Position numbers and translations under genes: made by a program
Shown: one piece after another, positions 16,491 through 26,248 of the stretch
How the letters are laid out: every line of letters starts with the position of its first letter
Position numbering within the stretch: the first letter of the stretch is position 1
Source of the DNA: Maribacter sp.
GTDB taxonomy: Bacteria > Bacteroidota > Bacteroidia > Flavobacteriales > Flavobacteriaceae
DNA length: 64,000 nucleotides
Assembly: GCA_011050675.1 (NCBI GenBank)
Contig: DRFI01000010.1
Coordinates: forward strand, 1 to 64,000
Reading direction: 5' to 3'
Notes under the pieces: model-generated
Told to the model about the DNA's origin: nothing
What the model saw: only the letters and a program-made list of their open reading frames with translations
Databases searched by the model: none

Positions 16491-17072
16491 TTAATTCGTA
16501 AGAACTATATTGTTTTTTTCAATGATCTTTCTAAGATTAATTAAAGCATAACGCATTCTCCCTAATGCAGTATTTATGCTAACCCCAGTGTTTTCAGAGA
16601 TTTCTTTGAAACTCATATCTTTATAGATACGCATTAAAAGAACTTCTTTTTGATCATCTGGCAATTCTTCAACCAATTGTCTTAAATCTGTATCAATTTG
16701 ATTTTTTATTAATTGTTTCTCGGCATTTAACTTATCGTCACCAATAACAGAGAAAATATTAAAGTCATCACTACCTTCAAACATTGGCATTCTTTTATTT
16801 CTTCTGAAGTGATCAATAATAAGATTGTGTGAAATTCTCATTACCCAAGGTAAAAATTTACCCTCTTCACTATACTTACCTCTTTTTAAGGTTTTAATTA
16901 CCTTAATAAAAGTGTCTTGAAAAATATCTTCTGTGATATCCCTATCTAAAACCTTAGAATAGATAAAACTAGTAATACGTTGATTGTGTCTGTTAATTAA
17001 AATCTCAAGGGCCCCTTCGTTACCGCTGATATAATCTTTAACTAATTCTGAGTCTTCAATTTGTAGTTTCAT
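16491..17072 (-). CDS. ECF-type RNA polymerase sigma factor (copy 1)
   Basis: A 193-aa sigma-70 family, extracytoplasmic-function-type factor. Region 2 spans about 10-90 (DIFQDTFIKVI, then FLPWVMRISHNLIIDHFR, the -10 recognition and core-binding part). Region 4 spans about 135-190 (DQKEVLLMRIYKDMSFKEIS, a helix-turn-helix, then LGRMRYAL). By ungapped count it is 143/193 identical to the second copy at 17700-18281. No anti-sigma gene of the usual membrane type is adjacent; instead a 47-aa gene follows 72 bp downstream. Regulation is therefore not by a standard neighbouring anti-sigma factor. Confidence 0.93.
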   Translation of the reverse strand: MKLQIEDSELVKDYISGNEGALEILINRHNQRITSFIYSKVLDRDITEDIFQDTFIKVIKTLKRGKYSEEGKFLPWVMRISHNLIIDHFRRNKRMPMFEGSDDFNIFSVIGDDKLNAEKQLIKNQIDTDLRQLVEELPDDQKEVLLMRIYKDMSFKEISENTGVSINTALGRMRYALINLRKIIEKNNIVLTN

Positions 17073-17430
17073 ACGAGTTACTTTCTTTAATTGGTTAAGA
17101 TTGGGAAAATCTTTTTAGTTAATTGGTTTGTTTCTTATTTCTGATATAAAACTAGAGAAAAGGGGGGCTGCTAAAAAAAGTATGTTGTCAAACTGCGTAT
17201 TTCTGATGTGAAACATCGAAAAAGTATGTTTCCACACAATAAAAAGTATTTCAGATAGTTCCATAGAAAAATGTAGGAAGGATAAAATAACTCAAAATCC
17301 CCCTAAAGCCCTTGAATATTGGCTCTACAATAAGTTACTTATATATATATAATGGTATAAAAATCATCTTACCCTACAATAAATAAAGGGTGAACAAACC
17401 GTAATTGGCAGGACCAAGCACGTTTGAAAT
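17073..17430. other. Regulatory region with repeated motifs between sigma modules
   Basis: No gene is seen. On the plus strand it contains TATTTCTGATRTRAAAC twice (17136-17152 and 17198-17214) with a shorter third version near 17247. It also has AAAAAGTAT motifs whose G lies at 17180, 17224 and 17246, spaced 44 and 22 bp. These sit 65-190 bp upstream of the sigma copy 1 start and are candidates for operator sites. A run of alternating TA lies near 17339. Confidence 0.45.
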
Positions 17431-17461
17431 AAAAAAACCCTTAGGCAATGCCTAAGGGTTT
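17431..17461 (-). terminator. Terminator after sigma copy 2 module
   Basis: A perfect 12-bp stem (AAACCCTTAGGC and complement) with a 3-nt loop; read on the minus strand it ends in a T7 tract. It lies 20 bp after the 47-aa gene and closes the sigma copy 2 transcription unit. Confidence 0.8.
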
Positions 17462-17481
17462 ATATATAATTGAAGATTGTA

Positions 17482-17625
17482 TTAGTTTAAATTACTCTCA
17501 AACTGCAATCCTTCTACTTCTGTAATATTTAAAGATTTAGAATAAGAAAGTAAAAACTGAATTGTTTCAGGTTTTGCTTTTACTAAAGTGTTCTTACTAT
17601 TATTCTTCGTGTATAATTTTTCCAT
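17482..17625 (-). CDS. 47-aa small protein paired with sigma factor (copy 2)
   Basis: 47 codons plus TAA, 74 bp downstream of the second sigma gene and 20 bp before a strong terminator, so it is the last gene of that unit. It begins MEKLY, contains TIQFLLSYSK and ends QFESNLN. It is the full-length, ungapped paralogue of the protein at 16275-16418. It differs in having a more basic N-terminal half (KNNSKNTLVKAK) and no Cys. Soluble, likely helical in the centre. No family is known to me. Since the sigma factors are 74% identical and these are 47% identical, the small protein is diverging faster than its partner. Confidence 0.7.
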   Translation of the reverse strand: MEKLYTKNNSKNTLVKAKPETIQFLLSYSKSLNITEVEGLQFESNLN

Positions 17626-17699
17626 GTTACTTGTTGTTTAGGTTCAACTAAAGAACGACACATGACTGAAGATAGTAGATCCACTCGACCTGTAACCTA

Positions 17700-18281
17700 T
17701 TAATTCGTTAAAACTATACTATTGGCCTCTACCAACTTTCTAAGGTTGATTAAAGCATAGCGCATTCTACCTAAAGCGGTATTAATACTCACACCTGTAT
17801 TATCAGAAATTTCTTTAAAACTCATATCCTTATATATACGCATTTCTAAAACCTCTTGCTGATCCTCTGGCAACTCCTTGATCATGCGTAACAAATCTGA
17901 ATCTATTTGCTCCTTAATCAACTGCTTTTCAGCATTTAAACGGTCATCTCCTAATAATGAAAATATATTATAGCTTTCTTTACTATTATACATTGGCATT
18001 CTATTATGCTTTCTAAAATGATCAATGACCAAATTATGGGCAATACGCATTACCCAAGGTAAAAATTTACCTTCTTCATTATATGCACCTCTTTTTAAGG
18101 TACGTATAACTTTCATAAATGTATCTTGAAAAATATCTTCGGTTAGTTCGCGGTCACCTACTTTGGAATAGATAAAACCGGTTAAACGAGAATTATGACG
18201 ATTGATTAGGGATTCAATCGCTCTTTCGTCTCCTTGAATATATTGCTTTACTAATTGGGAATCTTCAACTTGTACTACCAT
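17700..18281 (-). CDS. ECF-type RNA polymerase sigma factor (copy 2)
   Basis: A 193-aa sigma factor when started at ATG 18281. A longer frame reaches 18320, but its 13 extra residues have no counterpart in copy 1, while MVVQVEDSQLV aligns with MKLQIEDSELV. Region 2 (DIFQDTFMKVI, FLPWVMRIAHNLVIDHF) and region 4 (KDMSFKEIS, INTALGRMRYAL) are intact. The two factors diverge most at about 91-110, between regions 2 and 4, and at 131-136. The parts that contact -10 DNA and the recognition helix are almost identical, so they may share promoters. No adjacent anti-sigma gene. Confidence 0.93.
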   Translation of the reverse strand: MVVQVEDSQLVKQYIQGDERAIESLINRHNSRLTGFIYSKVGDRELTEDIFQDTFMKVIRTLKRGAYNEEGKFLPWVMRIAHNLVIDHFRKHNRMPMYNSKESYNIFSLLGDDRLNAEKQLIKEQIDSDLLRMIKELPEDQQEVLEMRIYKDMSFKEISDNTGVSINTALGRMRYALINLRKLVEANSIVLTN

Positions 18282-18498
18282 AACGTTACTTATAGGGTTA
18301 AAATGCAGCCCCAGATTCAATGAATAAGGGTCTAATGGTTAAATTCTAACTTTAAAAAGTAATGTTGCGTTATAGGCGAATTGAATTTTAATGAGATCCC
18401 AAAGATATAAAAAAATAAATAGTCTTATAATAATGTGAAAGTTTCTTACACAATTTTTAGATAAGCCTCATTTTTTAGTTCAGAAAAAAGGCAAAGCG

Positions 18499-18506
18499 TA
18501 TCTTTG
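18499..18506 (+). promoter_or_regulatory. TAnnTTTG -7 element of uvrA
   Basis: TATCTTTG lies 17 bp before the uvrA ATG. A matching -33 box is not clear. I see no obvious SOS-type operator, but I have no consensus for this organism. Confidence 0.45.
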
Positions 18507-18523
18507 TAATCTTAGATATTTGT

Positions 18524-21304
18524 ATGCCTACACTAGCCGAAGTAAATCCGAAAGAAAACATAATAATTAAGGGTGCAAGATTGCACAATCTTAAAAATAT
18601 AGATGTCGTTATCCCCAGAAATAAACTTGTAGTAATAACAGGATTATCTGGTTCTGGTAAATCTAGTTTAGCTTTTGACACGCTTTATGCTGAAGGTCAA
18701 AGACGATACGTAGAAAGTCTTTCTTCTTACGCCAGACAGTTTTTAGGGAAATTAGACAAACCAAAGGTCGATTATATAAAAGGTATAGCTCCTGCAATTG
18801 CCATAGAGCAGAAAGTAAACTCTACCAATCCTAGATCTACAGTTGGTACCACTACCGAGATATATGATTATATAAAATTATTATATGCTCGTATAGGTAA
18901 GACCTTCTCTCCTATTTCTGGAAAAGAAGTAAAAAAACATACTGTTACCGATGTTGTAAATCATGTAAAAACGTATGATGAGCAGACCAAACTTTTACTT
19001 TTGGCTCCTATTACTATACGTGATGATAGAGATGCATTAAAATCTTTAGAGCTTTTTTCTAAACAAGGTTATGCTCGAATAAAGTATAAGAACAAAGTTT
19101 TACGTATTGATCAAGTTCCTGAGGATATTGGCAAAAAGTTTGACCTGGTTATTGACAGAATTATAACCAAAGACGATGAAGATTTTTATAATCGTTTAGC
19201 AAATGCTATAGATACAGCATTCTTTGAAGGTAAAGGAGAATGTATTATTGAGCAATTAGAAGACGGCAAACAAACTCCTTTCAGCAATAAATTTGAGTTG
19301 GACGGCATGTCCTTTCTTGAGCCTAATGTTCACCTTTTTAGTTTTAACAACCCCTATGGAGCATGCCCCAAATGCGAAGGTTATGGTGATGTTATAGGTA
19401 TTGATGAAGATTTAGTAGTACCCAATACAGCATTGTCGGTTTACGAGAATGCTATTTTTCCGTGGCGTGGAGAGAGCATGAGTTTTTACCGAGATCAACT
19501 GGTGAACTCTGCTTACAAATATGATTTTCCAATTCACAAACCTTGGTTTGAACTTTCTGAAGAACAACAGCAACTAGTATGGGATGGGAATGCCCATTTC
19601 ATAGGCTTGCATAAGTTCTTTGGAATGCTAGAAGAGAAAAGCTATAAAATTCAAAACAGGGTGATGCTTTCTAGATATAGAGGTAAAACCAAATGTAGTG
19701 TATGTAACGGTAAACGTTTACGTCCAGAAACTGATTATATAAAAGTAGGCGGTGCATCAATCTCTTCTTTAGTAGGTTTATCTATTGAAAAACTAATAGT
19801 TTTCTTCAATGACCTTAAACTAAATGATAATGATGCTACTATTGCAGCAAGGTTGTTAGTAGAGGTAAATACCCGATTAGGATTTTTAGATAAAGTTGGT
19901 TTGAACTACTTGACAATTAATCGTAAATCGAACACCTTGTCTGGTGGGGAGAGTCAACGAATTAATTTGGCAACATCTTTAGGTAGTAGCTTGGTTGGTT
20001 CTATGTACATATTAGATGAGCCAAGTATTGGTTTACACCCAAGAGATACAGAAAACCTTATTGAAGTTTTAATATCTCTGCGAAACTTAGGTAATACCGT
20101 AATTGTCGTTGAACATGACGAAGATATTATGAAGGCCGCAGATGTCGTTATTGACATAGGTCCTGAAGCTGGTACACATGGTGGCGAGGTAGTTGCTCAA
20201 GGAACACTTAAAGAAGTATTAAAATCTAAATCTTTAACTGCGCAATACCTAAATGGTAAAATGGAGATTAAAGTTCCAAAAGAACGTAGAACTTCTAAAA
20301 ACCATATTACAATAAAAGGAGTTCGTGAGAATAACTTAAAAAATATAAATGTAACTTTTCCTTTAGATATGCTAACGGTGGTTACAGGAGTATCTGGTAG
20401 TGGCAAGAGTACCTTGGTCAAAAAGCTTTTATACCCTATTATTTTAAAAGAAACTGGAGGTTATGGAGAAAAGGCAGGTCAACACTCTTCTGTAGAAGGA
20501 AATTTTAAGCATATTAAACATGTAGAGTTTGTTGATCAAAATCCAATTGGCAGATCCTCTCGTTCCAATCCCGTTACTTATATAAAAGCATATGACGATA
20601 TTAGAAATTTATATGCTAATCAAAAATTAAGCAAAATAAGGAATTACCAAGCCAAGCATTTTTCTTTTAATGTAGATGGCGGGCGTTGCGAGAAATGTAA
20701 AGGAGAAGGTGAAATTACTGTAGAAATGCAGTTCATGGCAGATGTACATTTAGAATGTGAAACCTGTGGTGGTAAACGATTTAAAAAAGAAGTACTTGAA
20801 GTAGCTTTCAATAATGCCAATATTGATGATGTCCTTAATATGACTATTGATGATGCCATTCATTTTTTTGAAACAGGAGAGCAAACCAAGATAGTTACTA
20901 AGCTTAAACCATTACAAGATGTTGGATTAGGATACGTAACTTTAGGTCAATCGTCTTCTACGTTATCCGGTGGTGAAGCCCAACGTATTAAATTGGCATC
21001 CTTCTTAATTAAAGGAAGTACAAAAGACAAAGCGCTCTTTATTTTTGATGAACCAACGACAGGGTTACATTTTCACGATATTCAAAAATTATTAAAATCA
21101 TTTAATGCTCTTATTAAAAAAGGACATTCTATTGTTGTGATAGAACATAATATAGAATTAATAAAATGTGCCGATTATATTATTGATCTTGGACCAGGTG
21201 GTGGAGAAAATGGCGGACAGTTATTAGCTGAAGGCACCCCTGAAGAGGTTATAAAAAGTAAAAAATCATATACTGCTAGTTACTTAAAGGAGAAATTAAA
21301 GTAA
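18524..21304 (+). CDS. uvrA: Excinuclease ABC subunit A
   Basis: A 926-aa DNA-damage recognition ATPase of nucleotide excision repair. It has two ABC modules: Walker A GLSGSGKS at 40-47 with signature LSGGESQR and [10 protein letters not shown], and a second Walker A GVSGSGKS with signature LSGGEAQR and [10 protein letters not shown]. Zinc-binding Cys pairs are visible ([31 protein letters not shown]). Length is normal for Bacteroidota UvrA. The gene is monocistronic: it has its own -7 element and a downstream terminator. No partner uvrB or uvrC is in the window. Confidence 0.97.
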   Translation: MPTLAEVNPKENIIIKGARLHNLKNIDVVIPRNKLVVITGLSGSGKSSLAFDTLYAEGQRRYVESLSSYARQFLGKLDKPKVDYIKGIAPAIAIEQKVNSTNPRSTVGTTTEIYDYIKLLYARIGKTFSPISGKEVKKHTVTDVVNHVKTYDEQTKLLLLAPITIRDDRDALKSLELFSKQGYARIKYKNKVLRIDQVPEDIGKKFDLVIDRIITKDDEDFYNRLANAIDTAFFEGKGECIIEQLEDGKQTPFSNKFELDGMSFLEPNVHLFSFNNPYGACPKCEGYGDVIGIDEDLVVPNTALSVYENAIFPWRGESMSFYRDQLVNSAYKYDFPIHKPWFELSEEQQQLVWDGNAHFIGLHKFFGMLEEKSYKIQNRVMLSRYRGKTKCSVCNGKRLRPETDYIKVGGASISSLVGLSIEKLIVFFNDLKLNDNDATIAARLLVEVNTRLGFLDKVGLNYLTINRKSNTLSGGESQRINLATSLGSSLVGSMYILDEPSIGLHPRDTENLIEVLISLRNLGNTVIVVEHDEDIMKAADVVIDIGPEAGTHGGEVVAQGTLKEVLKSKSLTAQYLNGKMEIKVPKERRTSKNHITIKGVRENNLKNINVTFPLDMLTVVTGVSGSGKSTLVKKLLYPIILKETGGYGEKAGQHSSVEGNFKHIKHVEFVDQNPIGRSSRSNPVTYIKAYDDIRNLYANQKLSKIRNYQAKHFSFNVDGGRCEKCKGEGEITVEMQFMADVHLECETCGGKRFKKEVLEVAFNNANIDDVLNMTIDDAIHFFETGEQTKIVTKLKPLQDVGLGYVTLGQSSSTLSGGEAQRIKLASFLIKGSTKDKALFIFDEPTTGLHFHDIQKLLKSFNALIKKGHSIVVIEHNIELIKCADYIIDLGPGGGENGGQLLAEGTPEEVIKSKKSYTASYLKEKLK

Positions 21305-21329
21305 TTTAAATACAAAATAAAACTCACTA

Positions 21330-21368
21330 CCCATTGATTATCAATAACTTAATCAGTGGGTGTTTTTT
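21330..21368 (+). terminator. Terminator of uvrA
   Basis: CCCATTGATTA pairs with TAATCAGTGGG (one G-U) and is followed by a T8 tract. Confidence 0.75.
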
Positions 21369-21454
21369 TTGGCACGCTGTTTGTAATATACTAAGAGAAT
21401 GTAAATATTTACATTTAGAACAACTGCTCAAGGGGCAGATCTAAACCTTATATT

Positions 21455-22669
21455 ATGAAAAACTTAGTACTACTTTTTACAGCGATGATTTTAGGCACCA
21501 CAGGTGTTTTCGCCTCAGGTATTAGCGAAGATAAGGTTGCAAACAGCAATACTTATAGATACGACAACTCTTTTATTTTTATAGAAAACGGAATTACTTT
21601 TTCTGTTTATCCTGATGGTGAATTTGATTTCTACATCGAAAACCAGGTAACCGGTAGAAAAAATGGAGTAACATTTAATTCTGGTTATGATTATAGCCCA
21701 TTTGCTCAATATGATGATTATGGTGCAGTAATTCAAGTAGAGAATGTTTCTATCTATTATGACTATTATGGTCGTGTTAGCGAAATTGGGGATGTTGATA
21801 TTAATTACTCAAACAACAGAGTGCGTAGCGTAGGTAATATGAATGTGTATTATAACAACAATGGTTTCTATGATTACCATACAGGTTATATTAATGTTTA
21901 TAATAGAAATTATGTATACCGTCCTTTTCACAGATGGTTTGTTAGACCAGCAATAGGTTTTAGTTTTGTATATAATAGTCCTTATAGAAGATACTATACA
22001 CCTGTTAGATATTCTTATTATAGTCCTTATAGAAACAATTACAGAAAATCTTATGTAAATGTTGGTAAGCAACATAAATATAATAAGGTTAGAAACAACA
22101 GATCTACTATTTACAGAAACGACAAACGTGTTGCCGTAAGAGATAATTCTTATAGAAGCAACAGAAGTGTATCAAAAAGAGATTATGCTTTAAAAAGTAA
22201 TAGAGCAATTGCTTCTAATAATAAGACAAGAACAAATAGAAGTTCAACTGTTAACAGATCAACTACAGTAAGACGTAGTAACGCCAACAGCGGTAGATCT
22301 ACACAAAATAGAACAGTATCTAGAAGTTCTTCAAACAATGGTACGGTAAAACGAGGTAACAACTCGGCAGTACGTAGTACCCCAAGTAGAACAGTTACTA
22401 AAAGAGAAGTAACAAGGACACCAAGAAGTACAACTGTAAAAAGAAGTACTAAAACATATAAAAAACCAATTAGCAGAAGTTCAAATACAAGAACTGCAAC
22501 GAATACTAGAACTCAACGTAGTAGTACCACTAGGGCAGCGACAAAAAGTCCATCTAGAAATACAAGTACGGTAAATAGAAGCTCAAGTTCTAGAAAGGTA
22601 AGTAAAGCTCCATCTAGAAGCTCAAACTCTAGAACAAGTACAGCTACTAGAAGTAGTAGAAGAAATTAA
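21455..22669 (+). CDS. Secreted protein, Tyr/Asn-rich then Arg/Ser/Thr-rich
   Basis: A 404-aa protein with a clear signal peptide (1-20, ending GVFA). Residues 30-140 are Tyr-, Asn- and Asp-rich with a beta-repeat look (DYDYS, YYDYYG, YYNNNGFYDYH). Residues 140-200 are a Tyr/Arg segment. The last 200 residues are a low-complexity, strongly basic tail of Arg, Ser, Thr and Asn with short repeats such as RSS, SRT and STV. It should be periplasmic or surface-exposed. The basic tail could bind DNA, acidic polysaccharide or lipopolysaccharide. I recognise no functional family beyond similar flavobacterial hypothetical proteins. A strong terminator follows; no operon partner. Confidence 0.75.
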   Translation: MKNLVLLFTAMILGTTGVFASGISEDKVANSNTYRYDNSFIFIENGITFSVYPDGEFDFYIENQVTGRKNGVTFNSGYDYSPFAQYDDYGAVIQVENVSIYYDYYGRVSEIGDVDINYSNNRVRSVGNMNVYYNNNGFYDYHTGYINVYNRNYVYRPFHRWFVRPAIGFSFVYNSPYRRYYTPVRYSYYSPYRNNYRKSYVNVGKQHKYNKVRNNRSTIYRNDKRVAVRDNSYRSNRSVSKRDYALKSNRAIASNNKTRTNRSSTVNRSTTVRRSNANSGRSTQNRTVSRSSSNNGTVKRGNNSAVRSTPSRTVTKREVTRTPRSTTVKRSTKTYKKPISRSSNTRTATNTRTQRSSTTRAATKSPSRNTSTVNRSSSSRKVSKAPSRSSNSRTSTATRSSRRN

Positions 22670-22697
22670 AAATAGTTTTTAGGTTGGTTAGTTGTTT

Positions 22698-22735
22698 AGC
22701 GCCGTAATGAATACGTTCATTACGGCGCTTTCTTT
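22698..22735. terminator. Strong bidirectional terminator
   Basis: A perfect 14-bp stem (AGCGCCGTAATGAA and complement) with loop TACG and a T-rich tail, between convergent genes. Confidence 0.85.
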
Positions 22736-22742
22736 ATAACTA

Positions 22743-23612
22743 TCATTTATAATTATAAACGAATAGCTTTTTGAATTTTTCAGGAAGCTCTAATACAACA
22801 TGCATATTATCATTTGTAACAGGATGGCTAAACTCAATGGATTGTGCGTGTAAATACAAGCCCTTTCCTTTTAATTGAAGACCTTCTAAAAAATAGATGG
22901 AATCCCCTAATATAGGATTTCCTATAGCTAACAAATGTTTTCTTAATTGATGACGTCTACCACTTTGTGGGTTCAACTTTACTAAATTAAGAAAAGAAAA
23001 ACGTTCAGATTTTACTGTTTCTATAACTTCAAAAATAGAAATTGCGGGTTTATCATCTATGTCCAAATCTATAGTTCCACCAACATTCATAGCTCCTATA
23101 GTTACCGCATAATATGTTTTACTAATGTTTTTATGCTCAAATAATTTATTCAAATCTGTAATTACACTACTTGTTTTCCCTACCAGAAGCAATCCAGTTG
23201 TTGCATAATCCAACCGATGTGCGGGTTGAGGATTTACAGCATCTTTAGCCAAACTTTTCTTTAAATTTTGAGCTAAGGCATTTGCTACCGTTTTAAATCC
23301 GTTTCCACTAACAAGTATTCCTGCAGATTTATTAATTATCGCCAAATAATCATCTTCATAAACTATTTCTAACTTAAGTTTAAGTCGCGTCTTTGTTTCA
23401 TTTGCTATTGGATGATAATAGTCAATAATTTCTCCTCCAACAATTACTGTTGCTGTAGTTGCAATAGAACCATTAACAAATACAAGCTGTTTTTTAATAG
23501 CTTTCTTTAAAGCAGATTTGGTTGCTATTTGTTGAAACATCCCTACCCCATATTCTTGCAATCTTGTTGGATCTATATTCATCTCAACAATATGTGTTTC
23601 TTTTATCCCCAT
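22743..23612 (-). CDS. RluA-family pseudouridine synthase
   Basis: A 289-aa RNA-modifying enzyme that converts uridine to pseudouridine. An N-terminal S4-like part (SALKKAIKKQLVFVNGS) precedes the catalytic domain, whose motif II is PAHRLDYATTGLLL with the catalytic Asp. The later QSGRRHQLRKHL block is also typical. Which rRNA or tRNA site it modifies cannot be told. The start is uncertain: a promoter -7 box sits only about 11 bp before ATG 23612, so either the message has a very short leader or translation starts at the Met ten codons further in (MNIDPTRL). Confidence 0.88.
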   Translation of the reverse strand: MGIKETHIVEMNIDPTRLQEYGVGMFQQIATKSALKKAIKKQLVFVNGSIATTATVIVGGEIIDYYHPIANETKTRLKLKLEIVYEDDYLAIINKSAGILVSGNGFKTVANALAQNLKKSLAKDAVNPQPAHRLDYATTGLLLVGKTSSVITDLNKLFEHKNISKTYYAVTIGAMNVGGTIDLDIDDKPAISIFEVIETVKSERFSFLNLVKLNPQSGRRHQLRKHLLAIGNPILGDSIYFLEGLQLKGKGLYLHAQSIEFSHPVTNDNMHVVLELPEKFKKLFVYNYK

Positions 23613-23622
23613 ACTAAGACAT

Positions 23623-23656
23623 CAAAGTTAATAAGGTTTCTATGCATTTATACAAA
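23623..23656 (-). promoter_or_regulatory. Bacteroidota-type promoter of the pseudouridine synthase
   Basis: On the minus strand TTTG (23656-23653) is followed after 22 bp by TAACTTTG (23630-23623). The -7 box almost touches the annotated start codon. Confidence 0.45.
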
Positions 23657-23755
23657 TAAAACTTTTGAACTATTAAAATGTTGAAGTGAGTTAATGTTCC
23701 TAATCATATAAAACTAAATTTCACCCGATTTTTAACTGCTACAGAAACAACCATA

Positions 23756-24793
23756 ATGAAAAAGATAAATCACAAAATTCTTAGACAGCTAATCATACTA
23801 GCTCTGATTGTTTTTCTGGGTGGATTGATTATAAAATACATGTTACCATATATCTCTGGCGTACTTGGTGCGCTCACATTATATGTAGTTCTAAGGAAAT
23901 GGATGCTGAAACTGATAGACAAAGGATTAAAGAGATCATGGGCAGCCATGTTGTTGATTTTAGTAGCATTCATTGGTATTTTCATTCCATTGACCGGTGC
24001 AGGTCTTATGCTAAGTTCACAATTGGGAGATTTCGCAGATAAATCCGAACAAGTTACTAAAGCTTTAAAGGATCAGTTATTTCAAGTTGAAAAGTATGTA
24101 CAATATGATGTTTCTTCAGCTATCGATCCAGAACAAGCTTCTGGTTGGTTAACCGATAACCTTTCAGGTTTTGCTAGTGGTACTTTCAACATCTTCATAT
24201 CACTAGGGATTTTATTGTTTCTGCTATATTACATGCTAAAAAGCCCAAAACAATTAAAAGAATCACTTTTAGAATACATTCCATTAAGTAATAAAAATCT
24301 AGTTACGCTAGGTAAAGAAATTGACGATGTTGTTCGATCAAATGCTATTGCAATACCCTTAGTTGCAATAGCTCAGGGAATCATAGCACTAATAGGGTTC
24401 TTTATATTCGGAGTAGAAAATCCACTATTTTGGTTTGTAATTGTAACCATAGGATCAATGATTCCATTTATAGGTACTTTCATAGGTATATTTCCGGTTT
24501 TTGTATTAAGTCTTGCAAGTGGCGAAGATTTTCAAGCATGGGGAATTTTGCTTTATGGCATTCTTGTAGTAGGCATGACCGATAATGTAATTCGCTTGTT
24601 TGTACTTAAAAAATTAGATAGTACACATCCACTAATTACTTTAATTGGAGTGCTAATCGGTATCCCGTTGTTTGGATTTGTTGGACTTATTTTTGGTCCG
24701 TTGATTATTAACTTATTTTTAATTATAGTTAAAATTTACAAGCAACAATACGGTCTTCAAAAATCAGCGCAAAAAAGTGTAAATCAAATGTAA
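23756..24793 (+). CDS. AI-2E family transporter (PerM-like)
   Basis: A 345-aa inner-membrane protein of the AI-2E/PerM (UPF0118) family. It has two to three N-terminal helices (ILALIVFLGGLIIKYML, AAMLLILVAFIGIFIPL), a soluble central part with coiled-coil tendency (about 85-140), and four to five C-terminal helices with family-type GSMIPFIGTFIGIFP and PLFGFVGLIFGPLI motifs. Substrates in this family range from signalling molecules to ions, so the exact cargo is unknown. It is convergent with the flippase gene, with directly adjoining stops. Confidence 0.88.
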   Translation: MKKINHKILRQLIILALIVFLGGLIIKYMLPYISGVLGALTLYVVLRKWMLKLIDKGLKRSWAAMLLILVAFIGIFIPLTGAGLMLSSQLGDFADKSEQVTKALKDQLFQVEKYVQYDVSSAIDPEQASGWLTDNLSGFASGTFNIFISLGILLFLLYYMLKSPKQLKESLLEYIPLSNKNLVTLGKEIDDVVRSNAIAIPLVAIAQGIIALIGFFIFGVENPLFWFVIVTIGSMIPFIGTFIGIFPVFVLSLASGEDFQAWGILLYGILVVGMTDNVIRLFVLKKLDSTHPLITLIGVLIGIPLFGFVGLIFGPLIINLFLIIVKIYKQQYGLQKSAQKSVNQM

Positions 24794-26248
24794 TTAACGA
24801 TTTAAAAACTTACTCAAGAAACCATATACATCTTCTGATATTTTAAAACGATATAGAATACCTACATACATAACGGTCATTAATATGCTTTTTAAACCAA
24901 TGTTTATTATTGGATTAAAAGGAAATGAAACTATTGAAAATATAACACCAACAACTATAAGCAATGCGAGAACTTTAAAAGTTTCATTGGTAAATGGAAG
25001 GATTTTAAATTTTAGTTTTACATACACTAATTTTAAGGAATTGTAAATAAAAAATGCACTGAAACTAGCTATAGCAGCACCATTTATACCATAATTTGGA
25101 ATCAACCATAGATTAAATACAATCGCTAAAAAAGCCAGTAACACACCGAAAAACAAAATAGATCGGTAATAATCGGAATTAAATAGAATAGAATTATTAT
25201 TACCCAAAAGTCCATCATACACTTTAATCAACCCTATCCAAAAAACAATCATAAAGCCACCAGAATACTTTTCGGGAAGTAATTCATAAAGCTCATTTAG
25301 ATTAAGTAAAATCAGTAGAAAAAGTAGACCCGAAACGATAAATAATGTCAATGAACTTTTTTGATATAGCTCTTTAAGAGCAGGCTTATTTTTCTCATTC
25401 AAATATGTAGCCGTAAGAGGATACGTTATTTGATGCATCGCTTTTGTTGGCACGGCTATGGTTGAGGCAATAAAACCGGCAACGGCATAAAATGCCACAT
25501 TTTCAAGTACCAAAAAATTATTCAACATTACTTTATCGACCTCCATTAGAACAATTGCTGTTGATCCACCAAGAATTATTAATCCACTATATTTTACAAT
25601 AGTAATCCAATTAGAAGGCAGTTTAAAATTTAGATTTGGTTTACGTAAACTATAAGCATAGATTTTCATTATTATAGTACGTACTAAATAAAAGCCCACC
25701 AATGCATTTATAAAAAAATCAATATCGATTACCTTAATCCATAGAAGAATCAATAATATAGTTTGACCAACTCTACAAAAAATCTCTTTCATAAAATTAC
25801 CAAACATCGATTTCATTCGAATTCTTGCCCATGCATAAAACACTTCAAAATATGCCATAGCCATACCTACCAAAAAAATATGCCAAACATAATCGCCTAC
25901 AATTTCATTCTGCCTTGAAAGTAAGTTTCCTATAGCATCATTCGCTACATAACTTATAATTGCAATAGGAATAATGAGCACTAAAGGAAGTAGTACCATT
26001 AAAGTCAAAAAAGAATCTTGACTTTCTTCATTTTTAAAATTTGAATAAAACTTCACCAAGCTATTTGGTACACCAAAGGCTAAAATTGGCGTTAAGACCG
26101 CAGACACAGACAAGACAACTTGTATTAAGCCATAATTATCTGGTTGCATAAAATTGGTGTATAAAAACAAGGTATTAACAGCACCAATCGCAAAACCTAT
26201 ATAGGTTACAATTGTGTTGTTCAAAGACTGTTTTAGTACGATCCCCAT
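24794..26248 (-). CDS. Polysaccharide flippase (Wzx/MOP-type)
   Basis: A 484-aa integral membrane protein with about 12-14 hydrophobic helices. The N-terminus (YIGFAIGAVNTLFLYTNF, then YGLIQVVLSVSAVLTPILAFG cut by turns) and a central KVMLNNFL segment are typical of MOP-superfamily polysaccharide exporters that flip lipid-linked glycans across the inner membrane. Its ATG overlaps the stop of the upstream glycosyltransferase by one base (TAATG), implying translational coupling. It is the last gene of a polysaccharide operon with YfhO and GT-B genes. Confidence 0.88.
   Translation of the reverse strand: MGIVLKQSLNNTIVTYIGFAIGAVNTLFLYTNFMQPDNYGLIQVVLSVSAVLTPILAFGVPNSLVKFYSNFKNEESQDSFLTLMVLLPLVLIIPIAIISYVANDAIGNLLSRQNEIVGDYVWHIFLVGMAMAYFEVFYAWARIRMKSMFGNFMKEIFCRVGQTILLILLWIKVIDIDFFINALVGFYLVRTIIMKIYAYSLRKPNLNFKLPSNWITIVKYSGLIILGGSTAIVLMEVDKVMLNNFLVLENVAFYAVAGFIASTIAVPTKAMHQITYPLTATYLNEKNKPALKELYQKSSLTLFIVSGLLFLLILLNLNELYELLPEKYSGGFMIVFWIGLIKVYDGLLGNNNSILFNSDYYRSILFFGVLLAFLAIVFNLWLIPNYGINGAAIASFSAFFIYNSLKLVYVKLKFKILPFTNETFKVLALLIVVGVIFSIVSFPFNPIINIGLKSILMTVMYVGILYRFKISEDVYGFLSKFLNR

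Noticed and set aside
17339..17352. Alternating TA run as a variable microsatellite
   Set aside because: It is only about 13 bases and lies in AT-rich intergenic DNA; nothing indicates function.
18282..18320. 13-residue extension of sigma copy 2
   Set aside because: It has no match in copy 1, whose start aligns with the internal ATG at 18281.
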